A stretch of 11,498 nucleotides of DNA from DAOUAM01 sp034433305 (GCA_034433305.1 DAOUAM010000090.1:1-11498), one strand, 5' to 3'. Positions 1-7,168 are shown, counted from the stretch's first letter. Numbers and translations: made by a program. The notes: generated from the sequence alone by a model not told the origin.

Positions 1-1568
1 GCGCCGCCGGCGGCGCCGGGCGCGTGTACCTCCACCCGGTGGCCCTTGCCCTTCAGCTTCTGCACGTCCTCAGGCGGCATGCCGTGGTCCAGTTCCAGCA
101 TAAAGGGCCTGTCTATGGTCTCGGGATCGGTGCCTGGTATGCTCACCCATCTGGGCGCTTCCACCGCCTGCTGCGGCTCCATGCCGTGGTCAATAACGTT
201 GGTGATAACCTGCACGTTCCACTGGGGCTGCCGGTCGCCTCCAGGCGTGCCGCCGATGAGGTAGGGCTTGCCGTCCTTGAAGACCATGTAGGCGTTAAGG
301 GTGTGCATGGTGCGCTTGCCCGGCTCTATGACATTGGGGTGGCCCTCCTCCAGCGTGAAGCCGCGCCCCACGCGGTTGTTGAGCAGCACGCCCGTCCTGC
401 CTGCCACGAAGCCAGAGCCGAAGGCGTTGGACAGGCTGTGAATGAAGGAAACGGCGTTGCCCTCCCGGTCTATGACGCAGAAGTAGCTGGTGTTGTCGTC
501 GCCGGGGACGGAGGCGGCCAGCGGCCCGGTCTCCACCTTCTCGGCGGCGCGGCCAGGGTCAATGCGCTCCCTGCGCCGCGCGGCGAACTCCCTGGAGATA
601 AGCTCCTCCACGGGCGAGGCCACGAAGTCGGGGTCGCCCACGTAGCGGTTGCGGTCGGCGAAGGCCAGCTTCTTGGCCTCCACCATGACATGGACGGCCT
701 CCGCCGAGTAGAAACCCAGGGAGGCCAGGTCGAAGCCCTCCAGGATGTTCAGCATCTCCAGGACCAGGAAGCCCTGGGAGGGCAGAGCAGTCTCATATAC
801 CGTGAAGCCCCGGTAGGTGGTGGAAAGGGGTGGCTCGTACCACTCGGTGCGGTGCTGGGCGAACTCCTCCAGGGTGTACAGGCCGCCGGCGGCCTGGAGC
901 GCCCGGACCATTTCGCGGGCCGTCTCGCCCCGGTAGAACTCGTCGGCCCCGCCCTGGGCCACGCGGCGCAGCGTCCGGGCCAGGTCCTTCTGCACCAGGA
1001 CGTCGCCTGCCCTGTAGGGAGCGCCGTTCTTCGTGAAGATGCGGGCCGTGTCGGGATAGACCCGCAGCTTCTCCACCATGGACTGGTAGCCCCGGGAGGC
1101 GCGGGGCGGGATGGGGTAGCCCTCTTCGGCGTAGCCAATGGCAGGCTCCAGCAGTTGGGCCAGGGGCCTGGTGCCGAAGCGCTCCAGGATGCTCACGTAG
1201 GCGTCCACCTCACCTGGGATGGCAACGGACAGCGGCCCGTCCAGAGGCATGTTCTTGTAGCCGCGCCGGACGAAGTAGTCTCGGCTGGCTGCCCTGGGCG
1301 CCTTGCCGCTGCCTGAAAGCCCATAGGTCCTGCCGGTGCGGGCCTCGTACATGAGGACGAAAGGCTCGCCGCCCAGGCCGCAGCCGGCGTTGACGGTGAC
1401 CCCCTCAACGGCGGCGGTGGCGATGGCCGCGTCAAAAGCGTTGCCGCCATCCCTCAGCACTCCAATGCCCGCCGAAGCCGCCAGCGGGGACACAGAGCAA
1501 ACAATCCCGCCAGTGGTGTAAACGGTGCTTCTGCCGGTGACGAAGTTGGGCTTCAGTCCAGTCGCCAT
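1..1568 (-). CDS. Gamma-glutamyltransferase-family Ntn hydrolase (C-terminus cut by window edge)
   Basis: The frame stays open to the left edge, giving 522 codons; the family usually has about 530-580, so only a short tail is missing. The start is ATG at 1568, with AGGAGAG about 8 nt upstream. No signal peptide is visible, so it is probably cytoplasmic. The N-terminal half has the family's G-G-N-A-F-D-A-A block (41-48) and GCGLGGEPF (62-70). The self-cleavage and nucleophile site is Thr360 in DDNTSYF, followed by a VIDREGNAVS strand, FGSG (383-386), LLNN (395-398) and GGTPGGDR (439-446), where the paired glycines form the oxyanion hole. Family enzymes self-cleave into two subunits and hydrolyse or transfer gamma-glutamyl amides. 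Here residues equivalent to the E. coli glutamate-binding Arg114, Asn411, Asp433 and Ser462-Ser463 appear as Ser87, Ser380, Gly401/Arg402 and His422-Thr423 (alignment by eye). The substrate may therefore not be a gamma-glutamyl compound; YwrD-like or HpxW-like amidohydrolases are alternatives. It lies 60 bp downstream of the MBL-fold gene, probably in the same transcript. Confidence 0.93.
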   Translation of the reverse strand, partial: MATGLKPNFVTGRSTVYTTGGIVCSVSPLAASAGIGVLRDGGNAFDAAIATAAVEGVTVNAGCGLGGEPFVLMYEARTGRTYGLSGSGKAPRAASRDYFVRRGYKNMPLDGPLSVAIPGEVDAYVSILERFGTRPLAQLLEPAIGYAEEGYPIPPRASRGYQSMVEKLRVYPDTARIFTKNGAPYRAGDVLVQKDLARTLRRVAQGGADEFYRGETAREMVRALQAAGGLYTLEEFAQHRTEWYEPPLSTTYRGFTVYETALPSQGFLVLEMLNILEGFDLASLGFYSAEAVHVMVEAKKLAFADRNRYVGDPDFVASPVEELISREFAARRRERIDPGRAAEKVETGPLAASVPGDDNTSYFCVIDREGNAVSFIHSLSNAFGSGFVAGRTGVLLNNRVGRGFTLEEGHPNVIEPGKRTMHTLNAYMVFKDGKPYLIGGTPGGDRQPQWNVQVITNVIDHGMEPQQAVEAPRWVSIPGTDPETIDRPFMLELDHGMPPEDVQKLKGKGHRVEVHAPGAAGG

Positions 1569-1628
1569 CTGCGCTCTCTCCTGCTGGTGTGGGGGACATG
1601 GTACCAGATTCGTCAAGCAGCCGCCACG

Positions 1629-2471
1629 CTATCGCGGCTGCCAGTACCGCCTGCCCTCGCCCACTACCACCCTGCCGAAGCCAGGGTAGGGGTAATGTAC
1701 GGCGCAGACGGTCAGCCCCTCCCTGGCCAGCCACTCCATGAGCCTGCGCCTGGTCTGGACGGCCTGGTCTGGGTGGGAGTCGGCCCTGGGCTGCCAGTCC
1801 GTCTCCTGCACCTGCGCCCGCTCGTGGGCGGCGTCGCCCAGGAACAGGGCGCGCTGCCCGCCTGAGGCCAGCAGCAGGCTCTGGTGGCCGGGAGTGTGGC
1901 CTGGAGTAGGGTAGGCGCTCAGCTCGGCGCTGATGCGGTGCTCCCCCTCGATCAGCTCAATCTGGCCTATCATCTTCTCCAGGGGCAGGACCAGCTCTTT
2001 CACATAGCTGTAGCGCTCCCAGCGCGTCGGATCGCGGAAGAACTCCCAGTCGGCCCTGGGCAGGAAGTAGCGCGCCCTGGGGAAGGTGGGCACCACCTGT
2101 CCAGCGCTGGACAGGGTGAAGTTCCAGCCGATGTGGTCGCCGTGAAGGTGCGTGCAGAAGACGTAATCTATGTCGGCGGGGGCGACACCCACGCCCTGCA
2201 ACTCCTCCAGCAGCCTGCCGCGCTGGCCCTGGAAGTACTGGGGGAAGTTGGCACCCACGCCCATGTCCACAATCATGCGCCTGCCCTGGCTCACTACCAG
2301 GTACAGGGTCACGTCGTGGCGGAGCTTGGAGCCTGGGGAGAAGATATCGGGGTACCTGTCACTGGCATCCGGCGGCACCCTGGCCCAGAAGCCGGGGCCA
2401 TCATTGATGAGGTACGCATCCAGCAGGGCATAGACACGAGCACTGCCGACGGTAAGCATCTGGCTAGCCAT
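1629..2471 (-). CDS. MBL-fold metallo-hydrolase, AHL-lactonase-like
   Basis: This is a 280-residue metallo-beta-lactamase-fold hydrolase. The dinuclear metal site is complete: THLHGDHIGW gives His108, His110, Asp112 and His113; TPGHTPGH gives His192; LGD gives Asp213; and AVHYPYPG gives His259. The order and spacing match AHL lactonases of the AiiA type and related lactone or ester hydrolases. The FLPRADWEFF segment (136-145) is also usual in that branch. No signal peptide is seen, so it is cytoplasmic. The ATG at 2471 is chosen because AAGGAGG lies 5 nt upstream; a further in-frame ATG 16 codons earlier lacks a comparable site. It is divergent from the AspA-like deacylase and upstream of the GGT-like gene. 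The fold is certain. The substrate is not: quorum-quenching lactonase activity is one option among many. Confidence 0.92.
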   Translation of the reverse strand: MASQMLTVGSARVYALLDAYLINDGPGFWARVPPDASDRYPDIFSPGSKLRHDVTLYLVVSQGRRMIVDMGVGANFPQYFQGQRGRLLEELQGVGVAPADIDYVFCTHLHGDHIGWNFTLSSAGQVVPTFPRARYFLPRADWEFFRDPTRWERYSYVKELVLPLEKMIGQIELIEGEHRISAELSAYPTPGHTPGHQSLLLASGGQRALFLGDAAHERAQVQETDWQPRADSHPDQAVQTRRRLMEWLAREGLTVCAVHYPYPGFGRVVVGEGRRYWQPR

Positions 2472-2517
2472 GTGTGCCTCCTTTCCGCGTTCAGCGGCAC
2501 GCCTGCTTGCGCCATAC

Positions 2518-2544
2518 ATTACAGGACTGGCTGCCCCTGGTCAA
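2518..2544 (-). promoter_or_regulatory. Possible sigma-70-type promoter for the MBL-GGT transcript
   Basis: On the minus strand TTGACC (2544-2539) is followed by a TGTAAT hexamer (2523-2518) with a 15-nt spacer; the overlapping TAATGT would give 17 nt but fits worse. The predicted start is about 40 nt before the MBL gene. The -35 match is good, but the short spacer makes this tentative. Confidence 0.35.
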
Positions 2545-2570
2545 CCAACGCTCGCCGCCAGGCACGGATG

Positions 2571-2599
2571 TTTACTGTGGACAGGCTTCCCTGTAACAT
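2571..2599 (+). promoter_or_regulatory. Weak promoter candidate for the AspA-like gene
   Basis: TTTACT (2571-2576) and TAACAT (2594-2599) are separated by 17 nt, each matching four of six consensus bases. A small inverted repeat, ACAGG-CTTC-CCTGT (2581-2594), lies in the spacer and could be an operator or chance. The 194-bp divergent region between the two genes holds nothing else I can support. Confidence 0.2.
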
Positions 2600-2665
2600 G
2601 CCAGGAAGCGGACTGGAACGTCGCACCTGCCTGACTGGCGGTGCGGCCTGTAGAAGGAGGCAGTT

Positions 2666-3658
2666 GTGTCTGGCGCAAGCTCGCAGGCAACAGGGCCTGG
2701 TACAGAGAAGAGGCTGCTGTCGTGGCGGCACCACAGCGGCGAGGAAGTGGAGATACCCGTCGCTACTATCACCGGCACCCGGCCGGGGCCGAGGTTCGTG
2801 GTCATGGCGGGCATGCACGCCGGCGAGTACGCCGGCATCCTGGCCGCCCAGCGGCTCATCCAGACGGTCAGACCAGAGGTGCTGCGGGGGCAGCTTGTCG
2901 TGATACCGGTGATTTCCACCCGCGCCTTCATGATGCGCTACATGCAGCTCTCGCCGGTGGACGACAAGGAGGCCCACGCCTGCGTGCCGGGGCATCCCGA
3001 GGGCAGCTATACCGACTTCCTGATTGACCGCCTCTTCTCCCTGGCGCGGGACGCCGACTACCTGATTGACATGCACGCCGGCGAGTTCGCCCAGGCCCTT
3101 TACCCCTGGGTGCCGGTGCCCATGATAGGCCCGCCTCAGCTACAGGAGGCCTCGCGCAGCCTGGCGCTGGGCTTCGCGGTGCCCTATATTGAGCTGCGCA
3201 CCGACGCCAGGCATATCCCGGCACTGGCCGCCTTCCTGGTGGAGGAAGGCGTGGCTAATATCTGGGTGGAGTGCGGCAAGAACGGCGTCCCGACTCCCGA
3301 GCACGTTTCCATTCACTACAACGGTGCCATGGCGGCCCTGCAGACGGTGGGCATGCTGCCTGGAGAGCCTGCCAGGCCGCCCCAGAAGCTGCTGCGCGGC
3401 AGGCGCTACCAGATCGTCGCCGAGCAGTCTGGCGTGTGGCACCCGGCGGTCAAGGAGGGCGATATTGTGGAGCGCGGCCAGTTCCTGGGAGAGCTTACCG
3501 ACTACTTTGGGGACACTCTTCAGCGCTACACGGCGCCGCAGCGCTCGCTGGTGCTGTACTACTGGAGCAGCCCTGCCATCAACCACAGGCGCCGGCCTCA
3601 TGGGTACGAGTGGCACTCTGGCCTGGTGAGCCTGATAACGCTGGACGACGAGAAGTGA
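2666..3658 (+). CDS. Succinylglutamate desuccinylase/aspartoacylase (AstE/AspA)-family zinc deacylase
   Basis: This 330-residue protein starts at GTG 2666, with AGAAGGAGG 5 nt upstream. Family members are M14-fold zinc enzymes that cleave N-acyl groups from amino acids; relatives include AstE, AspA and the ectoine-pathway deacetylase DoeB. Zinc ligands are visible as His51 and Glu54 in GMHAGEYAG and His137 in IDMHAGE, with the catalytic Glu202 in WVECGKNG. The C-terminal 90 residues form the usual beta-barrel domain (SGVWHPAVKEGDIVERGQ, 255-272, then TAPQRSLVLYY). Oddly, the N-R-C-F-P-G motif reads His104-Ala-Cys-Val-Pro-Gly, so the Asn-Arg pair that binds the substrate carboxylate in aspartoacylase is absent, and the N-x-x-x-F block reads STRAF. 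The metal site looks active but the substrate probably differs. It is divergent from the MBL and GGT-like genes, with which it may share a pathway. No signal peptide is seen. Confidence 0.88.
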   Translation: MSGASSQATGPGTEKRLLSWRHHSGEEVEIPVATITGTRPGPRFVVMAGMHAGEYAGILAAQRLIQTVRPEVLRGQLVVIPVISTRAFMMRYMQLSPVDDKEAHACVPGHPEGSYTDFLIDRLFSLARDADYLIDMHAGEFAQALYPWVPVPMIGPPQLQEASRSLALGFAVPYIELRTDARHIPALAAFLVEEGVANIWVECGKNGVPTPEHVSIHYNGAMAALQTVGMLPGEPARPPQKLLRGRRYQIVAEQSGVWHPAVKEGDIVERGQFLGELTDYFGDTLQRYTAPQRSLVLYYWSSPAINHRRRPHGYEWHSGLVSLITLDDEK

Positions 3659-3735
3659 CATCGCGCGCATGGGCAGCGCCGGCAGGGATGCCCCAGCGGC
3701 CCGGCCAGGGGTGAGGCAGTGGGATATGTTCCGCC

Positions 3736-3758
3736 GTTCAGGTAAACTGGGACTGAAC
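3736..3758. repeat. Inverted repeat upstream of the CPBP protease gene
   Basis: GTTCAG (3736-3741) and CTGAAC (3753-3758) are perfect 6-bp arms around an 11-nt centre, ending 10 nt before the Shine-Dalgarno sequence of the next gene. It could be an operator or a leader hairpin. The rest of the 125-bp gap shows no convincing promoter. Confidence 0.3.
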
Positions 3759-3783
3759 ACCCTTCTATGGGAGGGGCTCAGCA

Positions 3784-4461
3784 TTGGCGCTGGTGATGGC
3801 GGCCCTGCTGGTGGTGTACAACAATCTCATCAACCTGTTGCCCCAGCCGGTCCACGACAGGCTGTACATCCCTGTGAACCTCGCCCTGGGCCTCGTGCTG
3901 CTGGCGTGGGCCAGGCTGGAAGGCTACTTCTTCAAGGACCTGGGGCTTGGCCTGGACCGGCTGGCGCTAAGCCTCAGGTGGGGGCTGGGGCTTGGTCTGG
4001 TGTTGCCCGCGCCCATGTTCCTGGCGCTGGCCATGCCCCAGCCCGTGGGGCCGATGGTGGACGCCCGTGGCTGGGGCCAGGTGTCCATGGCGGCGTTGGC
4101 CTACCAGACCATGCTGCGCATCCCCCTGGGCACGGCCTTCCTGGAGGAGCTTTACTTCCGGGGAGTGCTGCATGGGGTCTGGGCAGGCTGGCGCGGAGTG
4201 CGGGCCGCGGTCGCCGGAGCCAGCGTCGCCTTTGGCCTGTGGCACGTTACGCCCACCCTGGAGTTGATGCGGGGCACCGGCCTGTTGGATAATCCCGTGC
4301 TTCTGGGCCTGGCCGTGCTGGGTGGTGTGGCCGCCACGGGAGTCGGCGGGCTGTTCTTCGCCTTCCTGCGTCTCAGGACAGGTGCCATTTACGCGCCAGC
4401 CCTTGCCCACTGGCTGATAAACTCGCTGTCCGCGTTCGCCGCCTTCCTCTCGGCGCGCTGA
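3784..4461 (+). CDS. CPBP (CAAX/Abi/Rce1-type) intramembrane metalloprotease
   Basis: This 225-residue hydrophobic membrane protein belongs to the CPBP family, glutamate-dependent intramembrane proteases related to eukaryotic Rce1 and to bacteriocin-immunity proteins. Motif 1, EELYFRG, gives Glu121, Glu122 and Arg126. Motif 2, FGLWH, gives His154. Motif 3, HWLINS, gives His209 and Asn213. All expected catalytic residues are present. Several transmembrane helices are evident, for example around 31-45, 66-84, 141-155, 172-196 and 203-222. The start is TTG at 3784 with GGGAGGGG 7 nt upstream; an in-frame stop at 3754 limits extension, and GTG 3793 or ATG 3796 are less well spaced alternatives. 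The UbiB-family kinase gene follows after 31 bp, so the two are probably co-transcribed. The substrate is unknown; bacterial members are linked to protein maturation, immunity and signalling. Confidence 0.9.
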   Translation: MALVMAALLVVYNNLINLLPQPVHDRLYIPVNLALGLVLLAWARLEGYFFKDLGLGLDRLALSLRWGLGLGLVLPAPMFLALAMPQPVGPMVDARGWGQVSMAALAYQTMLRIPLGTAFLEELYFRGVLHGVWAGWRGVRAAVAGASVAFGLWHVTPTLELMRGTGLLDNPVLLGLAVLGGVAATGVGGLFFAFLRLRTGAIYAPALAHWLINSLSAFAAFLSAR

Positions 4462-4492
4462 CGCGGCCAGGCAGGACGCGAGCTGTGCCGCC

Positions 4493-6184
4493 ATGACCAG
4501 ACCCACGGCTGAGACAGGAAGCCATCCCGCCGAGCCGAAGCGGCGGCGACGCCATCTGGCGCGCTACCGACAGATCGCCACGGTGCTGGCCAGGCACGGC
4601 ATGGGCTACCTGACCCACATGGTGGGGCTGGGGAGGCTGGTGCCCTTCCACCTCAGGCACCGCGCGCACGTCACCAGGCCGGAGCATGTCCGGATGGCGC
4701 TGGAGGAACTGGGCACGACCTTTGTCAAGCTGGGTCAGATACTCTCCACCCGCGCCGACCTGCTGCCCCAGGACTACCTTCAGGAGCTTGCCAGGCTCCA
4801 GGACTCGGTCTCGCCGCTACCCTTCGAGACCGTGAAACAGGTGGTGGTCAAGCAATTGGCCCAGCCCCTGGAGGCGGCCTTCGCGGCCTTCGACCCCGTG
4901 CCGCTGGCATCGGCATCCATAGGGCAGGTCCACGCCGCCACCCTGCTGGACGGCACCGAGGTGGTGGTGAAGGTGCGCCGGCCGGGCGCGGTGGAGCAGG
5001 TGGAGGAGGACTTGCAGATACTTCACGAGTTGGCGGCGGCTGCCGCCCGGCGCTGGGACGTGGCCGAGCAGTACGACGTGGTGGGCCTCGTCCGGGAGTT
5101 CTCCGATACCCTCACCGCTGAGCTGGACTACCTGAGGGAGAGCGAGAACATCGAGCGGTTCGCCCGCATGTTCAAGGACGACCCCAATGTCCACATCCCC
5201 CGCGTTTACTGGGGCCTGACTACCAGCAGCGTCCTGACCATGGAGCGCATTCGGGGCATCAAGGTCAGCGACACCGAGGCCCTGGACGCGGCGGGCATAG
5301 ACCGCAAGGCCCTGGCCCAGCGCGCCGCCGGGGTGCTGCTCACCATGGTCTTCCGGCACGGCTTCTTCCACGCGGACCCTCACCCGGGCAACGTGCTGGT
5401 GGAGCCTGGCGGGCGCATCGGCCTGATTGACTTCGGCATGGTGGGCACCCTGGACGAGCGCACCCAGCAGCAGCTTGAGGACATCGTCCTGGCCGTCGCC
5501 AGCGAGGATGCTGAGCAGCTAGTGGACGCGCTGCTGGAGGTCTGCACCCCCAGGGCAGGGGTGTCCCGCCGCATCCTGGAGCGGGATGTCAACGAGCTTG
5601 TCTCCCGCTACTACCGAAAGGCCCTGGGAGAGTTTCACATCGGGCCGGCCCTCAGGGACATCTTCACCATCCTGCGCCGGCACAGGCTGCAACTGCCGAC
5701 CCACGTCTTCCTGCTGCTGAAGACTCTGGGCATGGCGGAGGGCGTGGCCGCCACGCTGGACCCGGAGTTCAGGATGGCGGCTGCTCTGGTGCCCTACGCT
5801 CGCGGGGTGATGTACAGGCGCTACACCCCTGGCTACTGGGCGCCGCGCCTCCGGGGGGTGAGCCAGGACCTGGCCTGGCTGGGCGTGCAACTGCCCCGAC
5901 ACCTGCGGCGCACCATCAGGTCCCTGGAGCGCGGGGACATCACCTTTCGCGTGCAGCCAGGCGACGTTGACACGCTCATGCGCAGGGTGGAGCGGCTGAT
6001 GAACCGGCTGGTGCTGGGCATAATCTGCGCGGCGTGTATCAACGGCGTGGCCGTGCTGCTGTCGGCCTTCAGGCCCACCGGCTGGGAGTGGTGGGTGAGG
6101 GTAATGTTTGGCCTGGGATGGCTGCTGGTGGCCGTGCTGGGCCTCTACCTGGCCTGGAGCATCCTGAGGCCAGGCAGGCGCTGA
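4493..6184 (+). CDS. UbiB/AarF (ABC1) family atypical kinase/ATPase
   Basis: This 563-residue protein has the complete UbiB signature. The KxGQ motif is at Lys79-Gln82 (FVKLGQILSTRADLLP). The Ala/Ser-rich nucleotide loop ASASIGQVH is at 139-147, the ATP-binding lysine at Lys160 (VVVKV), and the ExD box at Glu210-x-Asp212. The catalytic HADPHPGN is at 293-300 and the metal-binding DFG at 313-315. Two C-terminal transmembrane helices (about 506-526 and 535-558) anchor it in the inner membrane. Family members use ATP to support ubiquinone or other isoprenoid-lipid metabolism; no quinone biosynthesis gene is visible here, so a specific role cannot be given. The start is ATG 4493 with only a weak Shine-Dalgarno sequence, consistent with translation following from the CPBP gene 31 bp upstream. 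The first 20 residues are basic and unconserved, so a slightly later start is possible. Confidence 0.95.
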   Translation: MTRPTAETGSHPAEPKRRRRHLARYRQIATVLARHGMGYLTHMVGLGRLVPFHLRHRAHVTRPEHVRMALEELGTTFVKLGQILSTRADLLPQDYLQELARLQDSVSPLPFETVKQVVVKQLAQPLEAAFAAFDPVPLASASIGQVHAATLLDGTEVVVKVRRPGAVEQVEEDLQILHELAAAAARRWDVAEQYDVVGLVREFSDTLTAELDYLRESENIERFARMFKDDPNVHIPRVYWGLTTSSVLTMERIRGIKVSDTEALDAAGIDRKALAQRAAGVLLTMVFRHGFFHADPHPGNVLVEPGGRIGLIDFGMVGTLDERTQQQLEDIVLAVASEDAEQLVDALLEVCTPRAGVSRRILERDVNELVSRYYRKALGEFHIGPALRDIFTILRRHRLQLPTHVFLLLKTLGMAEGVAATLDPEFRMAAALVPYARGVMYRRYTPGYWAPRLRGVSQDLAWLGVQLPRHLRRTIRSLERGDITFRVQPGDVDTLMRRVERLMNRLVLGIICAACINGVAVLLSAFRPTGWEWWVRVMFGLGWLLVAVLGLYLAWSILRPGRR

Positions 6185-6223
6185 GCCTCCGGGCACGGGG
6201 CGCGGCGCCAACGGGCATCACGT

Positions 6224-6259
6224 CCCCTGATAAGGGGTAAAGCATGCCTTCGGCCATGC
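6224..6259. terminator. Possible bidirectional terminator hairpins between convergent genes
   Basis: The 87-bp gap between the convergent UbiB and GNAT genes holds two small hairpins. One is CCCCT-GATA-AGGGG (6224-6237). The other has GCATG arms (6242-6246 and 6255-6259) extended by CC/GG with one bulged C around a TTC loop. Position and orientation suit transcription termination, but there is no T-run on either strand, so the call is tentative. Confidence 0.35.
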
Positions 6260-6271
6260 CCTCTCAGGCCG

Positions 6272-6874
6272 TCAGGGCGCTGGTGGACGGGCCGCGCCCG
6301 ATTGGTCCCCTGAGCCGTGCTGGAGCGCCAGGCGCATCACGTGCCGCCGGGTGCCCGCGGTGCCCACCTCCTGGAAGCCTGCTGCCCTGAAGGCGCTGAC
6401 AAACCCCATGAAGCGGTAGCTGGGGGAGTCGGCTTCCACCGGATAGGCCTCGACCACCGTGGCGCCCCTGCTCCTGGCATACTCCACCGCCGCCGCGATG
6501 AGGCGCTTCATGATGCCCTGGCGACGCAGGCGACGCTGCACGAAGAAGCAGGCCAGTGACCAGACGTTCTCGGCATGGTCGGCCGGCCCGCCCAGGTCGC
6601 GGTAGGTGTCCCGTGGAGCGATGGAGCACCAGGCGACAGGCTCCCCGTTCAGGTAGCCCAAGATGCCCACGGGCACGCCGCCGTGGACGCGGCTCGCCAG
6701 CGCCGCCTTTTTGGCCTGGCTATCTGACCGGCGCTGGCCCGGCGGCATGGAGCGCCACACCATGCACCAGCAGTGCTTCGGCCCTCCCGGGGCCTCGAAG
6801 AGCCGCTCCAGGTCGGCCCACCGGCCCGCGTCCACTTCCTGGAAGACGAGGCGGTCCAGTGGGGCCTGGCTCAT
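6272..6874 (-). CDS. GNAT-family N-acetyltransferase
   Basis: This 200-residue GCN5-related acetyltransferase would transfer acetyl from acetyl-CoA to an amine. The acetyl-CoA motif A is clear: SLACFFVQRRLRRQGIMKRL (106-125), in which RRQGI (117-121) forms the pyrophosphate loop, followed by the helix AAAVEYARSRGA and a VVEAYPV strand (140-146). The N-terminal CWCMVWR (35-41) is typical of one uncharacterised GNAT subgroup. MGFVSAFRAAGFQEVG (156-171) is the usual C-terminal recognition element. The last 15 residues look disordered. The ATG at 6874 overlaps the stop of the upstream OmdA-domain gene as ATGA, so the two are translationally coupled. The substrate cannot be told from sequence. Confidence 0.9.
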   Translation of the reverse strand: MSQAPLDRLVFQEVDAGRWADLERLFEAPGGPKHCWCMVWRSMPPGQRRSDSQAKKAALASRVHGGVPVGILGYLNGEPVAWCSIAPRDTYRDLGGPADHAENVWSLACFFVQRRLRRQGIMKRLIAAAVEYARSRGATVVEAYPVEADSPSYRFMGFVSAFRAAGFQEVGTAGTRRHVMRLALQHGSGDQSGAARPPAP

Positions 6875-7119
6875 GGCGTAGTGGCCCTCCGTGGCCGGTA
6901 GGGCATGTTCATGTACACGTCGCCCTGGCGCAGTTCGCCCAGCATCTGCAGTAGCCGCTTCTGCCGCGTCTGCTCCAGCCTGGCGCTGGTTATCCAGCCG
7001 ATGTAGTCGTTCTGCTGATAGGGAGGACGGCCCTGGTATGCCTCCAGAAGCCCATGCTCCACCAGTGCCTGATAAACGAAGTCTGGCATCTCATGGCGCG
7101 GCCGCTTGAGGGGTGCCAT
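6871..7119 (-). CDS. Small YdeI/OmdA-domain (bacteriocin-protection, YdeI/OmpD-associated) protein
   Basis: The 82-residue product matches the C-terminal OmdA domain of YdeI-like proteins as I remember the family. An N-terminal PDFVYQALVEHGLLEAYQG is followed by PPYQQNDYIGWITSA and ARLEQTRQKRLLQMLGELRQG. The conserved theme is an aromatic-rich helix, a Y-x-x-W-I segment and a basic R-x-x-R-L-x-x-M-L helix. The N-terminal domain of full-length YdeI proteins is missing, so this is the stand-alone form. The function is poorly defined; relatives are linked to bacteriocin or peptide resistance. The start is ATG 7119 with GGGAGGA 5 nt upstream. The open frame runs on to 7347, but that 76-residue extension has no family similarity and its starts lack ribosome sites. 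It overlaps the GNAT gene by 4 bp. Confidence 0.82.
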   Translation of the reverse strand: MAPLKRPRHEMPDFVYQALVEHGLLEAYQGRPPYQQNDYIGWITSARLEQTRQKRLLQMLGELRQGDVYMNMPYRPRRATTP

Positions 7120-7139
7120 GGTGTCCTCCCTGGAACTTC

Positions 7140-7168
7140 TTGCAGGTCCGTGGCGTCGTCCGTATATG
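7140..7168 (+). promoter_or_regulatory. Weak plus-strand promoter candidate in an AT-rich intergenic patch
   Basis: TTGCAG (7140-7145) and TATATG (7163-7168) are spaced by 17 nt, and TATATG recurs at 7182-7187. This is the most AT-rich part of the 224-bp gap between the OmdA and M28 genes. Minus-strand TATAGT (7185-7180) could equally serve the OmdA-GNAT pair, but I find no good -35 for it. Confidence 0.2.

Noticed and set aside
24..1316. 430-codon plus-strand ORF
   Set aside because: It is antisense to the GGT-like gene, whose reverse frame shows full family motifs. Long antisense frames are expected at this GC content, and the product resembles no family.
2472..2519. 16-residue N-terminal extension of the MBL protein
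   Set aside because: It contains the AAGGAGG ribosome site used for ATG 2471, so it is the untranslated leader.
1884..2903. 339-codon plus-strand ORF
   Set aside because: It runs antisense to the MBL gene, across the divergent promoter region and into the AspA-like gene out of frame. It has no recognisable motif and no ribosome site.
3140..3784. 214-codon minus-strand ORF opposite the AspA-like gene
   Set aside because: It overlaps a gene with clear catalytic motifs, has low-complexity composition and lacks a ribosome site.
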